Shown piece by piece: positions 22,647 through 31,526 of a stretch of DNA of 64,000 nucleotides. Numbering within the stretch: the first letter of the stretch is position 1; each line of letters opens with the position of its first letter. The DNA is from Pedobacter aquatilis (GTDB taxonomy: Bacteria; Bacteroidota; Bacteroidia; Sphingobacteriales; Sphingobacteriaceae), in contig NZ_JAUFPW010000035.1 in the NCBI RefSeq assembly GCF_030409415.1, positions 248,001 to 312,000 on the forward strand. The letters run 5' to 3'. The notes under the pieces are model-generated. The model did no database searches and was not told where the DNA came from. It worked only from the letters and a program-made list of their open reading frames with translations. A program made the translations under genes and the position numbers.

Positions 22647-25397
22647 ATGAAAAAATTTCTGATTTTTATTACCTGTCTGTTTTTATCACCCATATTTTCT
22701 AGTGCTAATATTGAAAAAGCGGCTGAAAGCAAAACCATTTTCGTTTCCGCTGAAAGTAGTCTTCGTATCAGTTTTGGAGTAGAGAAATTATCAGCATCGC
22801 TAAAAAATAACAACTACAAATTAATAGTAAATAGCGTTAAGCAAAACCAAAAGTTAACACTTTCAAAAAATGCAATTGTTGTTGGCAAGCTTGGTGATAA
22901 ATCAATAGAATCCATATTGCCGCAGACTGTAAAAAACAAAGTATCGGCATCTGGTAAAGAGGGTTTTACTTTAATGTATGATGCTAAAGGTGTATTATAT
23001 ATTATCGGGGCTGATGATTCTGGTGCGCTATATGGTTGTATGGAATTAGCTGAACAGATTAAAAATCAGGGCAAAATTCCTGCAAATATTTCAGTTACGG
23101 AGCAACCTGAAATGGTTTTACGCGGCACTTGTATTGGCTTGCAAAAACCAGATTACTTGCCCGGACGTGATGTTTATGAATATCCTTATACACCAGAAAC
23201 CTTTCCTTGGTTTTACGACAAGGAACTTTGGGTAAAATATCTGGATATGATGGTTGAAAACCGTTATAACTCACTTTATTTATGGAATGGTCACCCTTTT
23301 TCTTCACTTATTAAATTAAAAGATTACCCTTATGCGATTGAGGTTGATGATGAAACCTTTAAAAAGAACGAAGAGATTTTTAAGTTTTTAACACATGAGG
23401 CCGATAAACGCGGAATTTGGGTGATTCAAATGTTTTATAACATCATTATCCCTAAACCATTCGCCGAAAAACATGGCTTAAAAACCCAGGATAGAAACCG
23501 ACCAATAATCCCTTTGATTGCGGATTATACCAGAAAATCTATCGCTGCTTTTGTAGAAAAATATCCAAATGTGGGCTTAATGGTTGCGCTTGGGGAAGCA
23601 ATGGAAGGTGTTGGTCAGGATGATATTGATTGGTTTACCAAAACCATTATTCCGGGTTTAAAAGATGGACTCAAAGCATCTGGCAGAACCGATGAACCAC
23701 CGATTGTTTTGCGTGCACATGATACTGATGCGCCTGCAGTTATGAAAGCAGCCTTACCGCTTTACAAAAACCTTTATACCGAAAATAAATTTAATGGTGA
23801 AGCTTTAACAACTTATGAGCCTCGGGGTGCATGGGCAGAATTGAATAGAAAGCTTGCTTCAATTGGTACCATAAATATTTCTAATGTACACATTTTAGCC
23901 AACCTGGAGCCGTTTCGCTACGGTTCTGCAGATTTTATCCAAAAATCGGTGCAGGCAATGGATAAAATTTACGGTGCGAAAGGCTTGCATTTGTATCCTC
24001 AAGCAAGTTACTGGGATTGGCCTTACACAGCCGATAACGTTAAAGGACGTTTGCTGCAAACTGATAGAGACTGGATTTGGTACAAAGAATGGGGCCGTTA
24101 TGCCTGGAATAGTAAGCGAGATAGGAATGGAGAAATTGAATATTGGGGTACGGAATTAGCAAAAAAATACGGTACAGATGCAAATGGTGGAAAATTTATT
24201 TTGAACGCTTACGAAGAATCTGGAGAGATTTCGCCAAAGCTTTTACGTCGTTATGGCATTACAGATGGCAATAGACAAACCTTAACATTAGGTATGCTGA
24301 TGACCCAGTTAATTAATCCTTTCAGGTATGGTTTATTTACTTTGATGTACGAATCTGAAGCACCCGAAGGTGAAATGATTATTGAGTACGCTGAAAAGGA
24401 ATGGAAAAAACAAGGCCATATTGGCGAAACGCCAGTTCAGATTGCAAAGGAAGTTGTAGAGCATGGCAAGAAAGCGATTGCGGCCATTAATCAGGCGAAG
24501 CCAACAAAAGATACTGCTGAATTTAACCGATTAAAAAACGATATTTATTGCTACAATGCAATGGCCAATTCTTATGCCGAAAAGGTAAAAGCTGCATTGT
24601 GGATTTTACGTTACAAATACTCTAATGAGGTTACCGACCTTGAAAAAGCCTTGCCATCATTACAAAAAAGCCTGGATTTCTATGCAGAGTTGGTAAAACT
24701 TACCGAAAATGATTACTTGTATGCCAACAGCATGCAAACCAAGCAGCGAAAAATACCAATGCGTGGTGTAGATAAAACTTTTATTACCTGGAAAGAAATG
24801 CTGCCGGTTTTTACCAAAGAGTTAAATCATTTCAAACATAGTATCGATTCTTTAAAATCGGTTAAGCCAGGCTCAGAAATTAAAATCATCGCCTACAAAA
24901 ATGCTGATGCTAAAATACTTTCGCCTAAAGCTGAAGAAATTGTTTTTAACAAAAACGTAAATGTATTTTCTGATACAACTGTAACGGTAAAAGAAATAAC
25001 GCCTGAATTAATTGGCTTGAAAGGGATAAAACTTTCAAAAGCAAATCAGGTCAAAGCAGGAACAGAAATAAAATTCAGTACAAAATCTGCGGTTAAAATT
25101 TTGGTTTGTTATTTCAATGTTAAAGATGCATCAACCTTGCATCCGCCACAATTGGAAACAGATGCAAGTGCCAATAATTATGGTCAGAGTGAGATTAAAA
25201 TTTCAAATGCACTGGTTTTAAACGGTTATTTGCCACTTAATGTTCATGCCTATTCATTTCAGCCAGGTACGCATACTTTAACGTTGGGTAAAGGCGCTTG
25301 CTTAATTTTAGGCTTTATTGATGATAAACAAGAATTGCGCATTTTCAACGCAGGGCTTGATGGTCGTGGAAAAGATATTGACTGGTTATTCGAATAA
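22647..25397 (+). CDS. Secreted alpha-glucuronidase-like glycosidase, family uncertain
   Basis: 916 residues with a signal peptide (FLIFITCLFLSPIFSSA). Residues about 30-150 form a GH67/GH20 domain-2-like alpha/beta unit (AIVVGKLGDK, GFTLMYDAKGVLYIIGADDSG, ALYGCMELAEQI). A barrel-like central part follows: LRGTCIGLQKP, MMVENRYNSLYLWNGHP, KRGIWVIQMFYN, VGLMVALGEAMEGVGQDDID with acidic candidates, and LHLYPQASYWDWPYTADNV. A helical region and a C-terminal beta domain complete it. The layout recalls alpha-glucuronidases (GH67/GH115) but I cannot fix the family. It leads a run of glycosidase genes starting one base apart, so removal of an uronic acid from pectin side chains is a fair guess. Confidence 0.65.
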   Translation: MKKFLIFITCLFLSPIFSSANIEKAAESKTIFVSAESSLRISFGVEKLSASLKNNNYKLIVNSVKQNQKLTLSKNAIVVGKLGDKSIESILPQTVKNKVSASGKEGFTLMYDAKGVLYIIGADDSGALYGCMELAEQIKNQGKIPANISVTEQPEMVLRGTCIGLQKPDYLPGRDVYEYPYTPETFPWFYDKELWVKYLDMMVENRYNSLYLWNGHPFSSLIKLKDYPYAIEVDDETFKKNEEIFKFLTHEADKRGIWVIQMFYNIIIPKPFAEKHGLKTQDRNRPIIPLIADYTRKSIAAFVEKYPNVGLMVALGEAMEGVGQDDIDWFTKTIIPGLKDGLKASGRTDEPPIVLRAHDTDAPAVMKAALPLYKNLYTENKFNGEALTTYEPRGAWAELNRKLASIGTINISNVHILANLEPFRYGSADFIQKSVQAMDKIYGAKGLHLYPQASYWDWPYTADNVKGRLLQTDRDWIWYKEWGRYAWNSKRDRNGEIEYWGTELAKKYGTDANGGKFILNAYEESGEISPKLLRRYGITDGNRQTLTLGMLMTQLINPFRYGLFTLMYESEAPEGEMIIEYAEKEWKKQGHIGETPVQIAKEVVEHGKKAIAAINQAKPTKDTAEFNRLKNDIYCYNAMANSYAEKVKAALWILRYKYSNEVTDLEKALPSLQKSLDFYAELVKLTENDYLYANSMQTKQRKIPMRGVDKTFITWKEMLPVFTKELNHFKHSIDSLKSVKPGSEIKIIAYKNADAKILSPKAEEIVFNKNVNVFSDTTVTVKEITPELIGLKGIKLSKANQVKAGTEIKFSTKSAVKILVCYFNVKDASTLHPPQLETDASANNYGQSEIKISNALVLNGYLPLNVHAYSFQPGTHTLTLGKGACLILGFIDDKQELRIFNAGLDGRGKDIDWLFE

Positions 25398-25398
25398 A

Positions 25399-26946
25399 AT
25401 GAAGAAGGTTTTTTTAACGGCATTATTCGCCACATCGTTCGCATTTACAGTTTTAGCACAGCAAAAGGCAATGCCTTTAAAAGCTAAACTTAAGGAATAT
25501 GTTAGCTATTTTAATTCGATTGATACTGAAGCGGTAAAAAACTTTGTGCCAAACGCGAATGCTTATAATTGGTTATCAGAAAATATTCCACTTTTAGAAT
25601 GCCCCGATAAAGTTTTGGAGCAAAATTATTATTATCGTTGGTGGTCGTTTCGTAAACATTTAGTTAAAACACCTGAGGGATTCATTTTTACAGAATTTAT
25701 TGAGCCGGTAAAACATGCCGGGAAATATAATTCCATCAGCTGTGCTGCCGGGCACCATATTTACGAAGGCCGCTGGTTAAAGGATAATAGCTATTTAAAG
25801 GATTATATTAAGTTTTGGTTTTACAATGCCGATGTTGGTCAAACCAAGCCTCGTTTCCACCAGTTTAGCAGTTGGATTGATGATGCCATTTACCAAAACC
25901 AGCTGGTAAAGCCTGATGCAGCATTTCTTAAAAGTATTTTTCCTGCAATGGATTCAGATTATGAGAAATGGGAAAAGGAACGTGGTTTAAAAAGTGGTTT
26001 GTTTTGGCAGCACGATGTTAAGGATGGTATGGAAGAATCGGTTAGTGGCTCCAGAAGAGATGAAAATCGAAGACCAACTATCAGCAGTTATATGTTTGCA
26101 AATGCAAAAGCGATGGCTCAAATCGCTTCATTATTTGGTGATAAAAACCTCAAAAAAAAGTACGATGCAAAAGCCGTTGCTTTGAAAAAACTTGTTCAGG
26201 ATAGTTTATGGAATACCTCATCATCATTTTTTGAAACCAAACTGGCAAAAGGTGGATTGGCAAATGTTCGCGAAGCGATTGGTTTTATCCCATGGGATTT
26301 TAACCTGCCGGATGATAAGCCAGAATACGCCTTGGCTTGGAATCAAGTTTTAGATACTGCCGGCTTTAACGCCCCTTGGGGCTTGACTACTGCAGAACGT
26401 AGAAACCCAACTTTTAGAACGCGTGGAACGGGTCACAGCTGCGAATGGGATGGAGCACTTTGGCCTTTTGCTACATCGCAAACCTTAAAAGGACTTTCAA
26501 ATTTATTAACCAATTATAAAAACCATGGCAAAATGACTGCCGATGTTTTTTACGATGAATTGCATACTTACGCTAAATCGCATACAAAAAATGGCAAGCC
26601 TTATTTGGGCGAATACCAGGATGAAAAAAATGGCGAATGGCTTAAAGGTGATAATCCGAGAAGCAGTTTTTACAATCACTCTACTTTCTGCGATTTAATT
26701 ATTAACGATTTAATTGGTGTAAAACCCCGTGCTGATGAAATTTTTGAGCTTTATCCACTCATCCCGAAAGGTAAATGGGATTGGTTTAAACTTGATAATT
26801 TATCTTATCACGGCAAAATCATCACCATAAAATGGGATAAAACCGGCAAGAAATATAATCAGGGAAAGGGACTTTCTGTTTCTGTAAACGGAGTAGAAAA
26901 ATATAAAGGTGCTGAATTAAAAAAGGTACTTGTAAAGTTGAATTAG
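25399..26946 (+). CDS. Secreted MGH1-like (alpha/alpha)6-barrel glycosidase
   Basis: 515 residues from the ATG at 25399, which gives a proper signal peptide (MKKVFLTALFATSFAFTVLA); the frame is open further upstream, inside the previous gene. The helical-barrel pattern of GH63/MGH1-like hydrolases is seen in NYYYRWWSFRKHLVK, GMEESVSGSRR, RPTISSYMFANAKAMAQIA, AIGFIPWDFNLP, GHSCEWDGALWPFATSQTL and PRSSFYNHSTFCDLII. Activity is unknown; relatives are found in pectin loci. It starts one base after the stop of the previous gene and 15 bases before the GH28 gene, so all three share a transcript. Confidence 0.75.
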   Translation: MKKVFLTALFATSFAFTVLAQQKAMPLKAKLKEYVSYFNSIDTEAVKNFVPNANAYNWLSENIPLLECPDKVLEQNYYYRWWSFRKHLVKTPEGFIFTEFIEPVKHAGKYNSISCAAGHHIYEGRWLKDNSYLKDYIKFWFYNADVGQTKPRFHQFSSWIDDAIYQNQLVKPDAAFLKSIFPAMDSDYEKWEKERGLKSGLFWQHDVKDGMEESVSGSRRDENRRPTISSYMFANAKAMAQIASLFGDKNLKKKYDAKAVALKKLVQDSLWNTSSSFFETKLAKGGLANVREAIGFIPWDFNLPDDKPEYALAWNQVLDTAGFNAPWGLTTAERRNPTFRTRGTGHSCEWDGALWPFATSQTLKGLSNLLTNYKNHGKMTADVFYDELHTYAKSHTKNGKPYLGEYQDEKNGEWLKGDNPRSSFYNHSTFCDLIINDLIGVKPRADEIFELYPLIPKGKWDWFKLDNLSYHGKIITIKWDKTGKKYNQGKGLSVSVNGVEKYKGAELKKVLVKLN

Positions 26947-26961
26947 TAAATCAAATCGATA

Positions 26962-28548
26962 ATGATATTTAAATCACCAATAAAATTTATAGCCCTATTA
27001 TTAGTTTTTTGCTCATCAGTTTTAGTGAGCAAAGCCCAATCTTATTATAATGTTTTAAAGTATGGCGCTAAAAACGATAGCACTAAACTTGCAACGGTTG
27101 CGATTAAAAAAGCCATTGATGCAGCTTCGGCAGCAGGCGGCGGAACGGTTTATTTTCCGGCAGGGAAATACTTAACAGGTGCTATTCATCTAAAAAGTAA
27201 CATTACGATATTAATTGACGCAGGTGCAGAACTTCATTTCAGTGATAATTTTGATGATTATTTACCAATGGTAAAAAGCCGTTATGAAGGCGTTGATGTA
27301 ACGAGTTTTTCGCCACTTTTCTATGCTTATAAAGCTGAAAATATTTCGATAATCGGTAGAGGATTAATTGATGGTCACGGAAAAAAATGGTGGGATTTTG
27401 TTGAGGGTTACAAAGAGGGACAAGCTCGCTCTAAATGGCAAATCATGTTTGATGGGTTAAATAAGGATATTGTACTTCCGGACGACCCAAAACAAATGAA
27501 ACGCGGATTTCTTCGTCCGCCGTTTATACAAACTATGTTTTGCAAAAACGTATTAATTGATGGGATTTCTATTCGCAATTCCCCTTTCTGGACGGTTAAT
27601 CCAGAATTTTGTGAAAATGTTAAAATCCATTCAGTAACCATCAATAATCCGCACTCGCCAAATACGGATGGTATAAATCCGGAATCTTGCAAAAACGTTC
27701 ACATTTCAGATTGCCACATTAGTGTTGGTGATGATTGCATCACGATAAAATCTGGTAAAGATGCTCCGGGATGGAAAATGGCTGTTCCGGCAGAAAATTA
27801 TGTTATCACCAATTGTACAATGTTATCTGGTCATGGTGGTGTGGTAATTGGCAGCGAAATGTCTGGAGATGTACGCAAAATCGCCATATCAAATTGTGTT
27901 TTTGATGGTACAGACAGAGGCATCAGAATCAAGACAGCAAGAGGCAGAGGCGGAATTGTGGAAGAAATTCGCGTGAGCAATATCATAATGAAGAACATTC
28001 GCAACCAGGCCATTGTGTTGGATATGCAGTATGCTAAAACAACTGTTGAACCAGTATCCGAACGTACGCCAAGGTTTAGAAACATTCATTTTAGCAATAT
28101 TACCGGACAAACAAATGAAGCTGCATACTTAAACGGAATTGAAGAAATGCCAATTGAAAACATCACTTTTAGTGATATAAATATGGAGGCGAAAACCGGG
28201 TTTAAAATTGGTTTTGCTAATAAAATTGAGTTTCACAATGTTCAGGTTAACACAGAATTAGGCGCTGTAATTTCTACTTCAAATGTGAGCCAGTTAACAA
28301 TCGATAATGTAAAAACTTACACGCCAAAAGCAAATGCAGCCATTATCGATTTGAAAAATACAAACGATGCTTTCATTTATAACGCCTTTCCGTCAGTTGG
28401 AACTTCAACATACCTAAATCTTAGTGGCGCTGATACTAAAAACATATCTTTAGGAAACAACAACTTTAAAAATGCGGTAAAGGGCGTTAGCAAAGCTGAT
28501 GATGTAACAGAAAAAGTTAATGTGATTTCTGGTGATAAGGGTCAATAG
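26962..28548 (+). CDS. GH28 family polygalacturonase
   Basis: 528 residues with a signal peptide (1-26, ending VSKAQ). Right-handed parallel beta helix with all GH28 motifs: NTDG at 234-237, the paired Asp of GDDCI at 257-258, the His of SGHGG at 291 and RIK at 322-324. These give the three catalytic Asp residues. It hydrolyses alpha-1,4-galacturonosyl or a related bond, exo or endo not decided, in the periplasm or outside the cell. The insert between residues 140 and 185 (WWDFVEGYKEG onward) is like that of oligogalacturonide-active exo-enzymes. It is the third gene of the 22647-31404 operon. Confidence 0.93.
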   Translation: MIFKSPIKFIALLLVFCSSVLVSKAQSYYNVLKYGAKNDSTKLATVAIKKAIDAASAAGGGTVYFPAGKYLTGAIHLKSNITILIDAGAELHFSDNFDDYLPMVKSRYEGVDVTSFSPLFYAYKAENISIIGRGLIDGHGKKWWDFVEGYKEGQARSKWQIMFDGLNKDIVLPDDPKQMKRGFLRPPFIQTMFCKNVLIDGISIRNSPFWTVNPEFCENVKIHSVTINNPHSPNTDGINPESCKNVHISDCHISVGDDCITIKSGKDAPGWKMAVPAENYVITNCTMLSGHGGVVIGSEMSGDVRKIAISNCVFDGTDRGIRIKTARGRGGIVEEIRVSNIIMKNIRNQAIVLDMQYAKTTVEPVSERTPRFRNIHFSNITGQTNEAAYLNGIEEMPIENITFSDINMEAKTGFKIGFANKIEFHNVQVNTELGAVISTSNVSQLTIDNVKTYTPKANAAIIDLKNTNDAFIYNAFPSVGTSTYLNLSGADTKNISLGNNNFKNAVKGVSKADDVTEKVNVISGDKGQ

Positions 28549-28590
28549 GCGCTAATAAATTATTCCAATATGATTGATGTAAACTTGAAG

Positions 28591-31404
28591 ATGAATTTTA
28601 GAAAATGCCTGCTGATTTGTAGTTACTTTCTTTGCGCTTTTTCTGTTTCTGCCCAAGATTTAAATCAAACACTGTGGTACACCAAACCTGCTGAAAAATG
28701 GACGGATGCGCTACCAATCGGCAATGGGAAAATCGGTGCAATGATTTACGGCGGTGTAAATTCCGACCAGATTCAGTTTAACGAAGAAACATTGTGGAGT
28801 GGTAAACCTCGCAGTTACAATAAAAAAGGCGCATCGGCTTATTTGCCGCAAATTAGAAAGTTACTGGCAGAAGGTAAACAAAAGGAAGCTGAAGAATTAG
28901 CGCAAGCAGAATTTATGGGTTTGCAAAGCGAACCTGGCAATCGAGAAGCTTGGGTTAAAGAAATCAAATCTGGGAAAGGAATGGAAGGAAATCCAGCATT
29001 GGAAGCCTACAATGATAAACTTTGGAAAAGTATTAAAGTTCCATCTTATGAGGGTTGGGAAGCTGTTGGTTTAACCAATTTAGATGGAGCAGTTTGGTTC
29101 AGGACTTCGTTTGATGTACCAGCCGATTGGAAAGGAAAAGATTTGATTTTGGATTTAAACAGAATCAGAGACCAGGATTTCACTTACATAAATGGAAAAT
29201 TAATTGGTAATACCGATAACCTCGAACCCCGGAAATACACGATTCCAGCCTCATCAATAAAAATTGGTAAGAATACAATTGCCATTTTGGTTTTAAATTA
29301 TTACGATAAAGGCGGCATCGCCGGATATAAGGACACAACCAAAAAGATTGGAATTTATCCGAAAGGAAGTTCCGTTGAGCAAGGGATTTCGTTGGTTAAG
29401 GAGTGGAAATACAAAATCCAAAATCAAGAGCCGCCTGCCGTTGCCCAATATCAGGCCAGTTATCAGCCTTTCGGCAATTTAAAATTGAACTTCAAACATG
29501 GAAATTCAGCAATCACAAACTACAAACGCTCACTTGATTTAAAAACAGCGATTGTTAACACGAGTTATACTGTAAATGGAGTTGATTTTAAACGTGAGTA
29601 TTTTGCAAGTGCACCTGATAATGCCGTAATTATTTACTTAAAAGCTAGCAAACTTGGGTCTGTAAATTTAACGGCGGCGCTTTCCAGTCCTCATTTAAAA
29701 ACTGAAATCTTAAAAGTAGATAAACACTTCATTTCGATGAAAGTTCAGGTTAAAGATGGTGCGTTAAAAGGCGAAAGCAGGTTAAGTGTAACTGTTAAGA
29801 AAGGAATTGTAAAGATTGTTAATAATCAAATTGTTGTAGATAAGGCCGATGAAGCAACATTTACCCTTACTGCAGCAACAAATTTTGTTAGTGCTAGTAA
29901 TGTTTCCGGAAATCCGGCATTGAAAAATTCGGTTTATCAGCTTGGCGTAATGGGGAAGGCATACAATTCCATTAAACAATCTCATATTAAAGAATATCAA
30001 TCCTATTATAACACATTCAGTATAAATTTTGGGCAATCAGGGAGTGAAAATTTGCCAACTGATGAACGTCTGGAGAAATTTGCAACATCAAACGACCCCG
30101 CTTTCGCAGGGCTTTATATGCAGTATGGACGTTATTTACTCATTTCTAGCTCCAGACCGGGAACGCAACCTGCAAATTTGCAAGGAATTTGGAATGATTT
30201 ATTAAGCCCACCATGGGGAAGCAAATATACCACCAACATTAACATGGAGATGAATTATTGGCCTGCTGAAGTGTTAAATTTATCTGCTTTAAACGAGCCA
30301 CTTTTTAAAAAAATGGAAGGTTTAGCCATTACCGGTGCCGAAACTGCGAAGGAATATTATAATGCCCACGGTTGGGTTTTACATCACAATACGGATATCT
30401 GGAATGGAACTGCACCAATTAATGCCTCCAATCATGGGATTTGGGTAACTGGGGCAGCTTGGTTAAGTACGCATTTGTGGGAACATTATCAATTTACAAA
30501 AGATACTGAGTTTCTAAAAATACAGGCTTATCCTTTGATGAAAAAATCAGCCGAATTTTTTGAAGACTTCTTGGTTAAAGATGCTAAAACTGGTTGGTTA
30601 ATCAGTACGCCTTCAAATTCGCCTGAAAACGGAGGTTTAGTTGCAGGACCAACGATGGATCATCAAATCATCCGAACGCTTTTTAATGATTGTATAGAAG
30701 CATCAAAGGTTTTAAAAATTGATGAAAGCTTCCGTAAATCACTGGAGGAAAAAGTTAAGCTAATTGCACCAAATCAAATTGGTAAGTATGGTCAGTTGCA
30801 AGAATGGTTGGAAGATAAAGATGATACCACAAACAAACACCGCCATGTTTCGCATTTGTGGGGTGTTTATCCCGGAAATGATATTGCATGGGATAAAGAT
30901 GCCAAAATGATGAATGCAGCTAAACAATCGCTTTTATATCGTGGTGATGATGCAACAGGCTGGAGTTTGGCTTGGAAAATCAACTTCTGGGCAAGGTTTA
31001 AAGATGGCGACCATGCAATGAAACTGATAAAAATGCTAATAAAGCCTGCAAATAATGGCGCCGGTTCTTACGTTAATCTTTTTGATGCACATCCACCATT
31101 TCAAATTGATGGAAACTTTGGCGGCGCAGCTGGTATTGCAGAAATGATTATGCAAAGTCATCAAGGTTATATTGATATCTTGCCCGCCCTGCCATCGACC
31201 ATACCGCAGGGAGATGCACGTGGATTAAAAGCCAGAGGAGGATTTGAGCTAAATCTAAATTGGGATAAAAACGCACTGACCTCCCTAACCATTACCTCAA
31301 AAAGTGGAGAAGATTGCAAAATAAGATATAAGGATAAGGAGGTTAGTTTTAAAACTAAAGCCGGAGAAAGTTACAAAATGGACGGAGATTTAAAATTGAA
31401 CTAG
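28591..31404 (+). CDS. GH95 alpha-L-fucosidase/alpha-L-galactosidase with inserted beta-sandwich
   Basis: 937 residues from the ATG at 28591; an ATG at 28570 would put seven extra residues before the signal peptide (ending FSVSAQ). GH95 signatures: LWYTKPAEKWTDALPIGNGK, NEETLWSGKP, TTNINMEMNYWPAE, LHHNTDIWNG, STPSNSPENG, HRHVSHLWGVYPG and FQIDGNFGGAAGIAEM, covering the known Asn, Glu and Asp site residues. Unusual is an insert of about 165 residues (roughly 120-290) in the N-terminal domain that reads as a GH2-type jelly roll (VWFRTSFDVPADWKGKDLIL, TYINGKLIGNTDN). Whether the substrate is fucose or L-galactose is open; both occur in rhamnogalacturonan II and xyloglucan. Confidence 0.9.
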   Translation: MNFRKCLLICSYFLCAFSVSAQDLNQTLWYTKPAEKWTDALPIGNGKIGAMIYGGVNSDQIQFNEETLWSGKPRSYNKKGASAYLPQIRKLLAEGKQKEAEELAQAEFMGLQSEPGNREAWVKEIKSGKGMEGNPALEAYNDKLWKSIKVPSYEGWEAVGLTNLDGAVWFRTSFDVPADWKGKDLILDLNRIRDQDFTYINGKLIGNTDNLEPRKYTIPASSIKIGKNTIAILVLNYYDKGGIAGYKDTTKKIGIYPKGSSVEQGISLVKEWKYKIQNQEPPAVAQYQASYQPFGNLKLNFKHGNSAITNYKRSLDLKTAIVNTSYTVNGVDFKREYFASAPDNAVIIYLKASKLGSVNLTAALSSPHLKTEILKVDKHFISMKVQVKDGALKGESRLSVTVKKGIVKIVNNQIVVDKADEATFTLTAATNFVSASNVSGNPALKNSVYQLGVMGKAYNSIKQSHIKEYQSYYNTFSINFGQSGSENLPTDERLEKFATSNDPAFAGLYMQYGRYLLISSSRPGTQPANLQGIWNDLLSPPWGSKYTTNINMEMNYWPAEVLNLSALNEPLFKKMEGLAITGAETAKEYYNAHGWVLHHNTDIWNGTAPINASNHGIWVTGAAWLSTHLWEHYQFTKDTEFLKIQAYPLMKKSAEFFEDFLVKDAKTGWLISTPSNSPENGGLVAGPTMDHQIIRTLFNDCIEASKVLKIDESFRKSLEEKVKLIAPNQIGKYGQLQEWLEDKDDTTNKHRHVSHLWGVYPGNDIAWDKDAKMMNAAKQSLLYRGDDATGWSLAWKINFWARFKDGDHAMKLIKMLIKPANNGAGSYVNLFDAHPPFQIDGNFGGAAGIAEMIMQSHQGYIDILPALPSTIPQGDARGLKARGGFELNLNWDKNALTSLTITSKSGEDCKIRYKDKEVSFKTKAGESYKMDGDLKLN

Positions 31405-31406
31405 TT

Positions 31407-31500
31407 CGTCATTGCGAGGTATAGTTTATCCCGACGTTTCGGAAAAGCAATCTTAAAAATGATTGTCTGGAAGAAGATGATTTTTGAATCGCAATGACGA
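31407..31500. repeat. Dispersed inverted repeat, family A copy 3
   Basis: The left arm CGTCATTGCGAGGTATAG carries an extra TTTATCCCGACGTTTCGG stretch before AAGCAATCTT; the right arm ends AATCGCAATGACG. It lies between the GH95 and GH2 genes. Confidence 0.8.
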
Positions 31501-31526
31501 ATTTGTGAATGTTTGTGTTGTTTTAT

